From NCBI GenBank assembly GCA_025201765.1, contig MU623506.1:1-64000 (forward strand): a stretch of 64,000 nt of DNA. The letters run 5' to 3'. This stretch comes from Daldinia sp. FL1419 (Eukaryota > Ascomycota > Sordariomycetes > Xylariales > Hypoxylaceae). Positions 47,205 through 58,986 of this stretch are shown in pieces. How positions within the stretch are numbered: position 1 is the first letter of the stretch; every line of letters begins with the position of its first letter. Made by a program: the position numbers and the translations under genes. The notes beneath the pieces are model-generated. The model did no database searches. It saw only the letters and a program-made list of their open reading frames with translations, and had not been told where the DNA came from.

Positions 47205-48038
47205 TTATAGGGCGAGGAAAGCAGCCAGGAAGGAGAAAAGACCGACGCCAGAGCCGATGGGAGTGAAGAGCATGTCAGCACCGCCGGAGGAGGTGGATGA
47301 GGGAGCCGCAGACGAAGAGTCGGCGTTGTCAGAGGCAGCCGGGGCGACGGTAGTCGAGAACGAGGTGACAAAGGTCGAGCCGTCTGAAGTGACGGTAGAC
47401 TTAACCTGAGTTACGGTGGGGGTGGCGCTGGTGGTACCGCTGCTGCCGCTGCCGGTGGTGGCGCTAGGGCCGCTGGTACCAGTCGCCGTGTAGAAGTATT
47501 GAGCAATGCAGCCGTTTACACAATCGGCATAGGCCTCGTTGTCGGAAGCAGAGCCCTTGCCCTGGGGGCACTCGGCGACACATTCGGTGGTCTTGTTGAC
47601 GTTCTGGCTGTCGGGGCTGGGCACAGCAATGCATTTAGCTTGGCAGTTGACATCGGAAGCGTCGCCTAGTGATTATTAGTCAATGATCGTGGTCATAAAT
47701 TCGTGTTTTTTTTTTTTGGATTTCTACTCACAGGCATTGAGGCAGTCGAGGATAGCAGACTGCGCAGAGCTCTGAGCAGGGTCTATGCTGACGGTGACGG
47801 AGGGAACAGAGCCAGTTGAGCCAGTGGCACCAGTGGAAGCGGGCTGATCTGCGGACTGATCGGCTGTGCCAGTCGAGAGGATGGAAGAGACGGCGGACTC
47901 AACAGCGGAGGTAACGTCGGGGACACTGCCAGTGGCAGAGGAGTCGCCGGTAGGGGCAACGTCGGTGACGGTGCTGGCGTCGGATTGGGCACTCGCGACG
48001 GCGGCGAGGATACCGGCGGCTACTACAGTGAAACGCAT
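47205..48038 (-). CDS. Secreted GPI-type Ser/Thr-rich protein with four CX3C pairs
   Basis: Predicted 255 residues from two exons, 48038-47732 and 47665-47205 (66-nt intron). A signal peptide covers about residues 1-17 (MRFTVVAAGILAAVASA). A Ser/Thr/Asp-rich stretch runs to about 95. Then comes a compact region with eight Cys arranged as four CX3C pairs: C99/C103, C110/C114, C131/C135 and C151/C155 (CLNAC, CQAKC, CVAEC, CVNGC). A second Ser/Thr/Gly-rich stalk follows, and a hydrophobic C-terminus (IGSGVGLFSFLAAFLAL) suits GPI attachment. The cysteine spacing does not fit CFEM. It is probably a cell-wall or plasma-membrane protein. I recall no characterised member; function unknown. Confidence 0.85.
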
Positions 48039-51000
48039 CTTGAATAGTATATTTTGTACAACTCGCGTGTAAAATAATTAGGTATTATTGTAAGATTATT
48101 TGTACGGAGAAGAGCAGAAGAGCGAACGTAGACGAAGCCGTTGAAGCTAAGAGAGATCTCTCTTGGAGGAGCGAGTGACGAAGTCTTTAAAGACACGATC
48201 GGACGGGGCAAGGACAAGAGTGAGAACCAAAACAAAGGAGACAGTGGATGATCGACTATTTAATAGGGGAGATGAATCAGAGACCTTGGTCTCTCCATAG
48301 CGCCCCTGGGGAAGCCTGCTACCAGGACTAGGATCGCCGCTGGATTAAGACCAGGCTTCGTCTCCATACGGGCAGCGAGAGCGCTAAGACGGTCTCCATG
48401 CCTCGTCATTGAGCTGTCCAATTTTTCGTGTCGGCCTCGCGCGTTACCATGCATGACCACTCAGAGCCATCCAATCTAAGACCAGCATGACTTTGCCCGT
48501 CGTGGTTGGTGGGCCGGATCCAAGCCGGGCCAGGGGTTTGCAGCTAAATTACAATTACAATTAAAATACGACCTTCTTTTCATGCTACATCACCAAAGAG
48601 TTGTCACAGCCTCGACAGAAATCCTGATTGTATCCAGGTTTTGAATCAGCTAGTTAAGTAGGATATCCCACGGTGAATTCGGGTTTCTATCATTCTATCA
48701 CGGGCAAGGGATGGGTGGAAGATGAGAATCCTCGACTGCGGGTAGTGGTATGGATGTGTGTACATACACTGTAGGTATGAGAACCCGAGCCGAGGTGTGT
48801 GTCTAGTGGATTTATCGTGAATGCTGCTGCGTATGGACATACAATAGTACCACAATACAGGTACGTATACCGGATGTTCGTCTCCAAAGACATGGGGAGT
48901 CTCTTAGCTGACTTGCTAGTTTCTAGTATGATCAGGGGCGATCTGACCATCCGTTCGCCATGTGGGGAAGAAAAAGAACGAGACGGAAAGTTTTAACCAA
49001 CGATTGACTGATATCGTTCCAAATTAATCATATTGCTGCGTGGTGACTATTGATCTCTTGAGGACTGGTAATTTTCTAATTTCGCCTAACGTAGTAGTGG
49101 TAAGAAGATCTAGCATAGCATATCTCGACTTCATTTTACTAGGTTAGGTCATTTTGCTCCGGTAGGTATTATTATGAGGTAGCGTATTATACTAGGTTAG
49201 GTAGACAAACGGCATCGGTTACCCTGTTGTCACATTCAGATTCCAGTCGTGTACATGTTATTAGATATCATGCTCACTTGACATTATACATAGTAAATTA
49301 CATTACATAGCTACATACATATTGGCAAACATAAAAAATGCGCCAGCTAGGTAGGCTTAGCCATCACCAGAGTAACCAGCTAAACAAGTTGTCTCTCGGG
49401 TCTTGGAAGATTCCATTATATTTCTACAGTTTTCTACCGAGACTCGTTCGACCCGCCCTGGCTGTCTGAAAAATTGCAACAAACCCTGCAAGCATCACAA
49501 CATTTTCAGTCTTCAGAGCAACCGGTTACCCACTTGCGCATAGCGCAGACTAGAGTCACTATGTACTGTAACCTAACCTAGTGTATTGTACAATACCGGT
49601 ACAATACGTAGGTAGACTGCAGTGGCTGCTATTTAAAGCAGCACGTCCCACCACACACCGGGCGCCCCATCTGCCCATCGAGGCCCGTCCAACGAACACA
49701 ACAGCCTAGACCCGAGTGGGACAAAGACAAAAAAGAGACCAGTTCTGTCTCAGCACCGCTAAGCCTGTAGGTTAACCTACACTAGTCCTGTAGTCTAGGT
49801 TACGGCTTTTCCAATGTCGGAGCAGAGAACGGGGTGGCTGTGCTTCGCCCGTTTTACCATTCAGGCCATTTAGTACATAGCCCCTACACTAAAGACCTAA
49901 TACGAGGTGTAGTACTACTTCCCGATGCTGCTTCTTCTGCTTCTGCTGCTGCTTCTGCTTCTGCTTCTCTTACCTACCTTAATGCTGCCTCAAACCCCAA
50001 AGAGCTGACGTCGTCTAATCCCACCGCATGAAATCTCGTACAATTACAAACAACCGAGCCATGTGGCAAACACTTACAAGGCTTTTCCCGCGGCCCGTAG
50101 CGTAGCGTAGCGTAGCGGTGAATTACGAAGAACAATTGGGTCGCCCTCGTCGTCGTTCCGGCGTCAGAAGCTTGTTGGTTGACTTACAGCAAAGCATACC
50201 TTGTTGCCTTGTTGCTTCCTTTATGCTTAAAACCCAGAAACCTTCCTCCTCCTCCTCCTCCCCCAACCTCCCCTGTCCCTTCTGATCTCGAAACGCGGTA
50301 GAGGTCAAAGATCTCGGGTGCAGCTCGGCTGTAAGCCAAGACTACCCCAACTCGAAGGGGGTAGCGGCTTTGGTCATCTTAGGTAATAGGTAGAACCGAC
50401 CTGGCTTCCATCCTGAACTCATAGTGCGGGTATGTATCGATATACACTGTGCGTGGGAGCTGATGCTAGGAGTTATCCTGTCATTTTTCATTAATAACTA
50501 AGGTTCCCATTAACTAGCCTAGCTACCAACAATGAATTTTCCTACGTAGGTCTAGACATTTCTACGATATATCCATCCGTCCAGGCGGTAGCCTCAGCCT
50601 TAGCTAAGACTCTGTTACGGTGAACAATCCGTAAAATAATTCTCTAGGACCGGACTCGTGGTAATGCAGCTCTCGATAGATACCTAAGGCCATCATACAT
50701 AGTTCCCACTATAAGCGGCGGTATTGTTATGCTTCCGATCTCATGATCAACTTCCAACCCACATATATCCAGCCACGACGATTTCTTGGTGAATATTATT
50801 TTTCGATTCGGTCGTGGTTCGATACAGCGACAGCCTCGTATTTCCTATGGAATTTTGCCGCGATATGCTACCCGTCCAAGAGTACCCTTAAACAGGCGTA
50901 GTAGAACCTCCAAGGTTGCTATAACGAAGCTGCGGCTTCTTTCCGCGTATAGCGATTACGAACTCTTTTTGAGGAAAAGATTAACAGACGCACGTAGAAT

Positions 51001-51504
51001 CGATGCCTCGATAATATCTTCCTATGGGGTCTAGGTCACAAGGCTCGCATCGGCTAAAGCAGTTAAAGCGAGGTATACCTATCAACGTCACTGCTCCCGA
51101 TCCCCCCGCGGTGATTTGTGCGATCTTTCAATCGACTTGTGATACAAACAAAATCACATCCGAATCAATGCATTATTGTAAGTAGAATGAGCTATTTTAT
51201 TCATCTGCGGCATTTAACGCAAATTCAGACGCGAAACCAGTAGCCGGCCGGCCTTGAAATACATCTCGACTCTATGGCATAATTCATCACGATTTCTTGT
51301 CAGAAGGTCGTCTTTAGCCTAGAGATCCGAATGCATTCCCTCTAAATCCGCAAAGGAGAAAAAAAAAAAACAAAGGTTCCGCCGATGTGCAAACCCGCCT
51401 AATCATAAAGCATTCTCCCAGAAATCTGCATGTTCTGTATGTTGGCCGCATGGAGCAGGAGCAGCTCCGATAAGATGCGATCTGACTTTATCGTGTAAGT
51501 CGAA
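48039..51504. other. Intergenic region, no gene seen
   Basis: About 3.5 kb. It contains a CTT/GCT microsatellite at about 49927-49969, which makes an Ala/Ser artefact frame at 49834-50031, and a CGTAGCGTAG run near 50095-50116. A pyrimidine-rich CCTCCTCCT tract lies near 50242-50260. A frame at 50786-51034 has no protein character. No RNA gene is recognised. Confidence 0.45.
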
Positions 51505-52356
51505 CTATAGCGACTCCTCGATCTTCTTCAGGCACTCCGGGAATTCTTTCCAGTCGTACATGATGACCTTGGCGTTGCACTGCTCGGTCAGGAGCTTAGC
51601 CATTTCCTCCATCTTCTCCTTGCCGTCCTCAATACCGTAGACGCCGACGTAGCCAATCAGAGGGATACCGGCGCGCATGGCAGCGGTAGCACCGCTCTTG
51701 CTGTCCTCGACGGTGACGCACTCCTCGTTCTTGACACCCAGCTGCTTGCAGGCGTAGTTGTAGATAGCTGGGTCAGGTTTGCTGGAAGGAGGGTTCAGGC
51801 TGGTAGCAGCGCTGTAGACGTGCTCATCGGGGAAGTAGTGGTCAATGCCGACTTTCTTCAGACTGGCAACGACACGGGGCTTGGCTGAAGTGCTGACAAC
51901 GGACATGGGGTACCCTGCTTGTTTGAGCGCCTCGAGCTGCTCAGGTACGCCGGGACAGGGCTGGCACTTCTCGCTCAGCTTAGCAGTCACGGCACCGAGC
52001 TCGCGGTCGACATAGGCGTCCACCTCCTCGGGCTTCATTGTAAAGCCATGCTTCTTCTGCAAGCCATTGAGCATACCGCGGAAATTGTGGCCGACGAAGT
52101 CCTCTAGTAGCTGCTCAACAGTGTAACGCTCAGGTCTGCCCCACTTCTCCAAGACCTCGTTAGTCAAGTCGGTGCAGGCCTCAAAGGCCAAACGCTCCGA
52201 CAGACAAAGCGTGTTGTCGCAGTCGAGCAGAACGTACTTGACCTATTTAAATTGTGGAGTCAGTTGGATGATACAAACAATTGCAAACAACGTAAAAAAA
52301 CCACGAAGAACCAAGGAAATAGCGAGTAACTAAGGTAACCAACTTACACGAGGCAT
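51505..52356 (-). CDS. HAD-superfamily phosphatase-like hydrolase
   Basis: Predicted 248 residues from a 9-nt first coding exon (52356-52348, MPR) and 52242-51505 (105-nt intron). All four HAD motifs are visible: D10-C-D12-N-T (motif I), Ser120 in VVSTSAK (motif II), Lys158 in SSKPDP (motif III) and E182-D183 in VEDSKSG (motif IV). A helical cap lies between motifs I and II (about 22-100), as in the beta-phosphoglucomutase/phosphoglycolate-phosphatase branch. No signal peptide, so probably cytosolic. The substrate is not predictable; a small phosphorylated sugar or alcohol is likely. The tiny start exon rests on a good donor (GTAAGT) and restores the usual MPR-VKYVLLDCDNT start. A 7-bp tandem repeat sits just upstream. 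Confidence 0.93.
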
Positions 52357-53033
52357 GTTGGATGATGCAAGGATGGTGGTGTATTGAGTCGTGCTTGGTG
52401 CTTGATGCTTGGTGCTTGGTGCTTGGTGCTTGGTCGAGTTGGTTTAGAGGTAGAAAGTTGTTGATCTTGTTATAGATAACAAACTGTTGCGATGGTTACG
52501 TAGTTTTCAAGATCACTGCGGGGAGCTTCCTTCTTTACGTTGCGGGGTTTTTCACGGACCTGCACCTGCACCTGCACAACACCACCAAGGTATTGTACAC
52601 CTGCCTTTACGCATAACTAAAACAGCTAAAGTAGGAGCTAATGGTCTTACCTTCAGGTGCAGTATCCGTATCCGTGGTTAAACGGGCAAGCACGGCAACC
52701 ACGGGGTAAATGACCAGTAGGACCGATGAATAGCACCGATAGGAGGGAAGTTATCTTAGGTGTTACCGTCGTTAATCATATGTTATACCTTTTTAATGAA
52801 TAATAGCTAAATTCTACATATCGTGTATCCACTGGAATGTCAACGTAAGGTACCACCTCTACGTATGAATACAGCCTTTAGCAGCCCACTTGGCAAAAGT
52901 TACTTGGGTACCTTAACTTAGCTACCCTAACTTTGTACTGTGACCCATTGAATTAATCATTCAATTTAGAGACATCATCACCGTTTTCGCGAAAAAGGCT
53001 ACCTAATTACCACCCACCCGGACTCCCGACGAT
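52357..53033. promoter_or_regulatory. Divergent promoter region of HAD hydrolase and EMC5
   Basis: 677 nt. It holds the 7-bp repeat listed separately, a short CACCTG run (about 52560-52577) and TACCTTAACTTAGCTACC-like words near 52909. No further feature is supported. Confidence 0.4.
52391..52434. repeat. 7-bp tandem repeat in HAD 5' leader
   Basis: About six tandem copies of GTGCTTG/ATGCTTG, ending some 35 nt upstream of the minus-strand start codon at 52356, so probably transcribed as 5' UTR. Confidence 0.85.
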
Positions 53034-53515
53034 ATGACTTGGATCTCCAAATTGGTAACGGCTTTCGGGCTGTTACTCCTAGCAGATTCGTAAGAACACC
53101 TGTTTTTACGATCGATAGAATGTTATAGCTCACAATAGCTTCTCTCTCTAGATGTTACTCTGCTTATGAACATTCTGTTCTACAAACACACCGAGCCGCA
53201 TCGCTCTCTTCCCTGACCACGTCACACAGTGGCACAACTTCGACGCTTCCGATCGATATCACTATCGAAACTATCGTCGCGACATTTATCGTTTGCCTGG
53301 GCATGGTGTTGGGGACGTCTAACTTGCGGCCAATCCGATGGCGTGTTTGGGCAGGGAAGATCGAGCAGGAGGGCGAGGCAGGCTTCTTAAACAGCAACGG
53401 AGAGGTGGAAAAAGACTACGTTGGAAACCCATTCCGTCTATTAGAGAGTCGCCCAGGATTCGTCGATATTCGGAAGCAGAGGAAGGAATTCGCAGAATGG
53501 GTCAAAAACAAATAG
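53034..53515 (+). CDS. EMC5: ER membrane protein complex subunit 5 (EMC5/MMGT family)
   Basis: Predicted 139 residues from exons 53034-53089 and 53152-53515 (62-nt intron). The EMC inserts tail-anchored and multi-pass proteins into the ER membrane. Family features are an N-terminal hydrophobic segment (KLVTAFGLLLLADS), CYSAYEHSVLQ right at the splice junction, LPIDITIETIVATFIVCLG starting the second membrane segment, and LRPIRWRVWAGKIEQ after it. The soluble tail (PFRLLESRPGFVDIRKQRKE) matches fungal EMC5. Length agrees with the family. Divergent from the HAD gene and tandem with MSH5, 514 nt upstream of it. Confidence 0.93.
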
Positions 53516-54029
53516 ACGGTGAAATAAGGAGCGGGCAGATGATACTTCGGGAACACCGGTATAGGTCAGCCTTGTTGTTTTCGCAGCCCCTTGTACTAAA
53601 TCTACTAGAAGTATATCCAAAGTCACAGGCTCATAATGCCGTATTTCGCAGTTTACGAGACATAAAATAAATTTATCCTAAACACATGCAACTAGCCCTA
53701 GTGGGTATATCGAAGGAATGGACGGACGCCGACTAGGAGCGTCGTTACCCCTTAGTACTTATTATAGAGCCTGGGTGCATATTTGGAAACCACGGGGAAC
53801 GGTTCTTATAGGGGGCCAGCACCTTCCAAGTTCCCCCTAAGCCCGTCCAACTGTTCCTTCCATAGCGAGGAGCAATACTAGATTCAAAATATTAGCCAAA
53901 AAACACCAACTTATCTAATTCAACCAATTCATATACCATCGGTCCCCTATCGAATTCTGACATCTACCTAACAAACCACCTATTATCAACGATATTTAGA
54001 GTCATATCTTGAGAAATCAGAGCTTCGAT
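53516..54029. other. Intergenic region between EMC5 and MSH5
   Basis: Contains the EMC5 3' UTR and the MSH5 promoter. No other feature is seen. Confidence 0.45.
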
Positions 54030-57000
54030 ATGCCGCGCCATCAAAAATATCAAACGCCGTCTACGGTATCGTCAGATCAATCAACAAATACTAATCTTTT
54101 CAGCCAGTCTAGTTCCCTATTTGTCCCATCAGCTATAAACAATCATGTCTTCTCTACCCCCGATCCAAGGCAGAATCATACTGCCCCTATACTTGCTAAC
54201 TCATCAAATAGGGGTTCGTCTAGGAACCCAAGTCGTATAAGCTCGAGAGCTACAACACGAACTTACCCGTCTTCCCCTCGTCTTCCACAGCATCCACAAA
54301 GACAAAGGCTATCTTTACGTCTGCCATCTAGTCAGATCTCAGCGAATAATTCTAGCCGTCTTGAAGATGATGAAGACACGCCCATTGGCGATGTGCTGTC
54401 CAACCAAGATTCAGACGCGCTCAGTGAAATCATCCTAGCAATCGATATGAAAGAGAATGGCAATCTTGGTTGTGCCTACTACATAGCAATTGACGAAACC
54501 TTGTTTCTCCTCGAAGATGTAGCTATGTCGGGAACAGACCTAGTCGAGACACTCCTTTTTCACGTAAATCCTACTACGGTACTTATATCTTCTAGGGCCC
54601 CGGAAAAGCTAGAAGACTACCTTGAGAGGAGGGCACAAGGGGTTGACGGGAATCGAGGCAAGTTAAAAAGGCATTTGCTTAAACGTGTACGAAGTAACAC
54701 TGATGGCTCTCATAGATAGTCAACAGAGTGCATACATATTAAGAACCCTTAATTCTGTCGACTTTCGTTACGAGGGTGGAAAGGGGAAATTGCTATCACT
54801 AAACCTCGAAACCCCTGGCCACCAAAGCGTACTTTTCACGTCTGTTGTCGACGATGCTGCCGATGAAGCCGATGATATCGCCGGACACGAGAACTCAAGG
54901 CAAGGCCGCTTGATGCGTCTTGGAACTTCGATCAACCTTGATAGTCGGTTAACTGTTAGACCTTGTCATCCACTCATGCCCTGTCGTCTTCCTAATATTC
55001 AATAGATTGGGTGTGCTGGCGCAGTGCTCGGTGACCTTCAGAGAAGAAGAACCGTGAATTATTTACCAAACGACCCTGATGCACTAGTAGCGTTTAGAGT
55101 CAGATCGGTCGAGATGTTCGCCTTATTTGACTCTATGTTTGTCAACGCAGATACTCTGGTATCCCTTCAGATTCTACAATCTGAGTATCACCCAAATAGT
55201 CACCTGAGAGGTCCTAGTAACTCTGGTGCTAAAGAGAGCTTGTCCATTTACGGGCTCTTTCAACACCTAGCTCGCACACCCCAAGGTAAACTGAAGCTTC
55301 GACAAATCTTCCTTCGACCAAGTACTGATATTGACCTAATCCACGCCCGCCAAAAAACAATATCTTTCCTGCTACGGCCAGGGAACACCGAATCTCTTGT
55401 ACAGCTGAGTAATGAGCTTAAGAAAGTCAAGAACATGAAATCAATAGTAGCCCTTCTAGAAAAAGGAGTCGACATACCTGGACGCAAAATGTCTATAGCG
55501 AACAATGTCTGGGCTTCGCTTCAACGATTCGCAGCTTATAGTTTACGCATTGGAGAAGCACTCCGAACCTTACCAGGTTCGGAGAAAATCGAGATTATTG
55601 GAAAGGTAAGACATGATCAATTTCTACAGTAAAAACAATAAAAAATAAAAATCTAAACTAAAATTTGCCAGGTTATCAGTGTTATTCAGCCTATAGCGCT
55701 TCGTCAAATAGGCGAGCTCATTAGCCAAACTATCGACTTCGATCAGTCAATGGAGCGCGGCAGGACTGCCGTTAAACAAGGCGTGGATGCTGGTCTAGAC
55801 GAATTGAAGCGCAGCTACGATGGCATGGAGCATTTCTTGACTAATGTCATCGCAAAACTGCGAAGCGAGTTGCCAGAATGGGCGAGGAGATATATCCAGA
55901 ACTGCATATTCTTTCCACAGCTAGGTTTTTTAACAGTGGTTTCACTCAATCCTGAGACGGGAAAAGGCAACTATAGTGGCGAGGGTGTAGAAGATGTATG
56001 GGAGCGCATGTTTGTGGCGGAGGGTTGTGTGTATTATAAGAATCGGCAGATGAAAGAGATGGATGAACACTTTGGAGATGCGTATTGTATGATCATTGGT
56101 AAGTCTTGATTTTGATCCCATTGGCAATACCTGTAATTCTGCTTATATCGAATAGACCGAGAGATAGAGCTTATCCATGAGCTCGCTGTTAAAGTCCTGG
56201 CGCAACGGGAAGTTATCATCACAGCGTCCGACGTCCTCGGTGAGCTTGACAGTCTATTTGCGCTGGCAATTGGCTGCGGACAGTACAACTGGGTTGCACC
56301 CAAAATGACTACTCAAAATGTCATACACATTGAAGGGGGGCGCCATCCTTTACAGGAGCTCGTAGTACCGTCGTTTATCGCAAATGATTGCTTTCTCGCG
56401 GGCGGGCCGGGAGACCAGATTAGTGAAGGGGAAGACGGAAGTCTCGGAGAGCTCGAGCGAGACTCGATAGAGCACCCTAGTACTTTGGTACTAACAGGCC
56501 CTAATCACTCAGGAAAAAGTATCTATCTCAAACAGACTGCCCTCATCGTCTATTTGGCACATATTGGCTGCTTCGTGCCAGCCGAACGAGCTCGGATCGG
56601 AATCACAGATCGCATACTTACACGCATTGCTACACGTGAAAGCGTAGCGAAGAACGAGAGCGCTTTTTCTATTGATCTACGTCAGGTTGCCTTTGCGATA
56701 AATTTTGCGACACGCCGGAGCCTTGTGCTAGTAGACGAGTTCGGCAAAGGCACGAACGGTCTAGATGGCGCCGGTCTGGTGACAGCGGTATTAGATCACT
56801 TTACCTCGCTTGGCCCCGAGAGACCTAAGGTCTTAGCTGCTACGCACTTTCACGAGATCTTCGAGGGACAATTTATAGAAGAGAGCCCAGAACTAGCATT
56901 TGCGCATATGGAAGTCCGAGTAGACTTTGACGCGCCGACTATGGAAGATCAAGTTACCCATCTCTTTCAACTCACCCCAGGTCGAAGCATCTCAAGTTTT

Positions 57001-57303
57001 GGTAGTCGATGTGCGGCGATAAACGGGATTGATGAGGCTGTGGTCCAGCGGGCCGAGGCGATCATGCTGATGATTGTTAACAATGAAGACCTTGAAGTTG
57101 TTTGTACGAGATTGTCGGATGCTGAGACGCAGAAGCTTGAGGAGGCGGAAGCCGTTGCGCGAGCATTCCTTGAGCGGGATATTAAGGAACCGCCTGGCGG
57201 TGGGAAGAAAGGAAAAGGTCCTGATGGATGGTATAGGGGTATCCTAGAGCAAGTGCTATTGGGCGATGAGTCGACTTCAGGGTCTAGCATGGGCGTGAAC
57301 TAA
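54030..57303 (+). CDS. MSH5: MSH5, meiotic MutS homologue
   Basis: Predicted 1013 residues in five exons: 54030-54657, 54716-54954, 55006-55605, 55672-56098 and 56156-57303. MSH5 pairs with MSH4 and stabilises crossover intermediates in meiosis; it lacks mismatch binding. A Ser/Pro-rich N-terminal tail of about 110 residues precedes the MutS connector, core (LQILQSEYHPNSH, then YGLFQHLARTPQGKLKLRQI, a clear MSH5-type signature) and clamp. The ATPase has Walker A GPNHSGKS near residue 745, Walker B LVLVDEFGKGTN near 821-832 and ATHFHE. Intron 1 (54658-54715, 58 nt) appears to be GC-AG: AG|GCAAGT donor with a CTGAT branch-like site 11 nt from the acceptor. Start chosen as the first in-frame ATG. 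Confidence 0.95.
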
Positions 57304-58218
57304 TGGGATGTAAACCGGATAGGCGTATCTCGCGGGATTTGCCATGGCTAAATAGTAGCTTACAGGCGCTAGCTGTTACTCTAATATCTATGAAAAGGAG
57401 ATTTATCATGCTTATAGATGCCTGGGGCTACATTTAAGATAACATTGTTATTTTGCTCTTAATAGACATTATCCGAATTCATGACCTTGCCCCTTTTATG
57501 TGTTCAAATAATAGCCAAATCTTATGTGTACGGACCCATATGTAGCAGCCCCTATGTAAATTCACATGCTTGCAAGACTCTAAGAATAGGAGAACCCACC
57601 TCTAGTATGCTGGAAGCGGATACTGCCGAATTCTTAAAGATGATGGAACTCAACGTCACGATACCGTCTCAAGAGGTGCATTCGACGGCAATCCAATGAT
57701 ATAGAATCAAATACAACATATTGATTAGCGTAGAGACATTACAGTAGTTATCACACCAGCAAGTTTCTCAAAATCGATATTTGGTTTGAATTATCACCAC
57801 TATCAACATCTACCATCCAACATCCAACGTCAAAATCAACGACACAACCGAGGCAACACCTCCGCTCTGCATCAGGGTATCTCCACCGCGCGAGCCGCAA
57901 GCAGATTCGCTCTTTTCTCTCCCCCACGAGACGGACCAGACTTTTTCTTTTCGAGCTCCAAATTCTATCCTGTCTCGTCCTTCGGCAATGGCTTGCGAGA
58001 CTTCCTAGGTACCGGGGAAGACTAATTCCGCGGTATGGCGTTTATCGTATATAGTCCATTGCCGGTTCTCTTTTTCTAGGGTATTTTTATTATACATTGA
58101 CGCAAATACGTACATCTGGAATCGAAACAAAAAACGACGCGTTAAATTTCATGCGTGGGCGGCCCTTATGCCAGTAAGAGTCGCTGATTATTTGCTAGGC
58201 TGGCTAGCTGATTGGCGC
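57304..58218. other. Intergenic region between convergent MSH5 and CFEM genes
   Basis: Two short plus-strand frames occur. The one at 57481-57699 (72 codons, starts MTLPLLCVQ) has an ATG. The one around 57786-58025 has no ATG. Neither resembles a known protein. Otherwise only 3' UTRs are expected. Confidence 0.4.
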
Positions 58219-58986
58219 TTACCAGCCGAAGGCCATGGCGGCACCAACGGCTAGGACGGCGGCGAGAAGAGAGGCCTGGCTACTGGAGGCGGAACCTTCC
58301 TCCGTGTTGTCGCCAGATGGTGCACTGCCAGGGGTACCGTTGGAGCCTTGAGAGTCGGATTCCTCGTCATCAGAGCTGGAGCTGGAAGAGCTGCTGGTGG
58401 GGGTGCTGGCAGCAGCGCTGGAAGAACCCGTAGTGGCAGCCACTAGGAGAGACTCGGAAGCAGTGGCAGCAGGGCCGACAACAGCAGTGCTGTCAGATAA
58501 CACAACGCTGGAAGCAGAACCCTTGGTGGCGCTGCCGGTAGGTGCCGGGCTGGAGGCAGTTGAGGTAGGTCCGTCAATCTTGTTAGGCGAGCCGACGCTC
58601 ATGATAACCGAGGGTTTCGCAGTGGAAGCACCACCAGTAGAACTGGGCTTCTCGTCATCAGAACCAGAGTCGGAGCTAGAGCCAGTGTCGAAACCGGCTT
58701 TGCCTTCAGCGGCTGAGATGGCGGACTTGGGGATATCGCAGTTGGACTGGATGGGGTCGATCAGATCCGCGAAGGTGGTATCGGACGAACACCACTGGTT
58801 CATGCACACGACAACATCGGATAAGAAGCTACCGCTGGCCTTCTTGCACATGCAGTCCACATCAGTGGGAGGGCAGCCGTTCTGTCGGACACAGCTCGTG
58901 ATGCATGTCGGGAACGCGGCCTGCACGACGGAAGAGCCAAAAAGGGCGGCGTATAGGAGAGCTGCGGTTTGCTGTTTTGCTAACAT
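58219..58986 (-). CDS. CFEM-domain GPI-anchored protein
   Basis: Predicted 255 residues, no intron. The frame is open upstream to 59169, but the ATG at 58986 starts a clean signal peptide (about residues 1-23, MLAKQQTAALLYAALFGSSV). The CFEM domain follows with eight cysteines: C28, C32, C38, C45, C47, C61, C66 and C83, in the order PTCITSC, GCPPTDVDCMCK, VVCMNQWC, SNC. The Asp before the C45-x-C47 pair (D44) is at the position that binds haem iron in studied CFEM proteins. A long Ser/Thr/Ala/Gly-rich stalk and a hydrophobic tail (SLLAAVLAVGAAMAFGW) indicate GPI anchoring. CFEM proteins act in haem uptake, wall structure or host contact; which applies is unknown. Confidence 0.93.
   Translation of the reverse strand: MLAKQQTAALLYAALFGSSVVQAAFPTCITSCVRQNGCPPTDVDCMCKKASGSFLSDVVVCMNQWCSSDTTFADLIDPIQSNCDIPKSAISAAEGKAGFDTGSSSDSGSDDEKPSSTGGASTAKPSVIMSVGSPNKIDGPTSTASSPAPTGSATKGSASSVVLSDSTAVVGPAATASESLLVAATTGSSSAAASTPTSSSSSSSSDDEESDSQGSNGTPGSAPSGDNTEEGSASSSQASLLAAVLAVGAAMAFGW

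Noticed and set aside
49834..50031. 65-codon frame with Ala/Ser runs
   Set aside because: Explained by the CTT/GCT microsatellite; no start context or homology pattern.
37539..54000. Idea of an endomembrane gene cluster (Mpo1-like, calnexin, GPI protein, EMC5)
   Set aside because: These are housekeeping genes of different pathways on both strands with long gaps; chance neighbourhood is the simpler reading.
57481..58025. Two short plus-strand frames downstream of MSH5
   Set aside because: One lacks an ATG; the other has no recognisable features. Kept only as a note in the intergenic entry.
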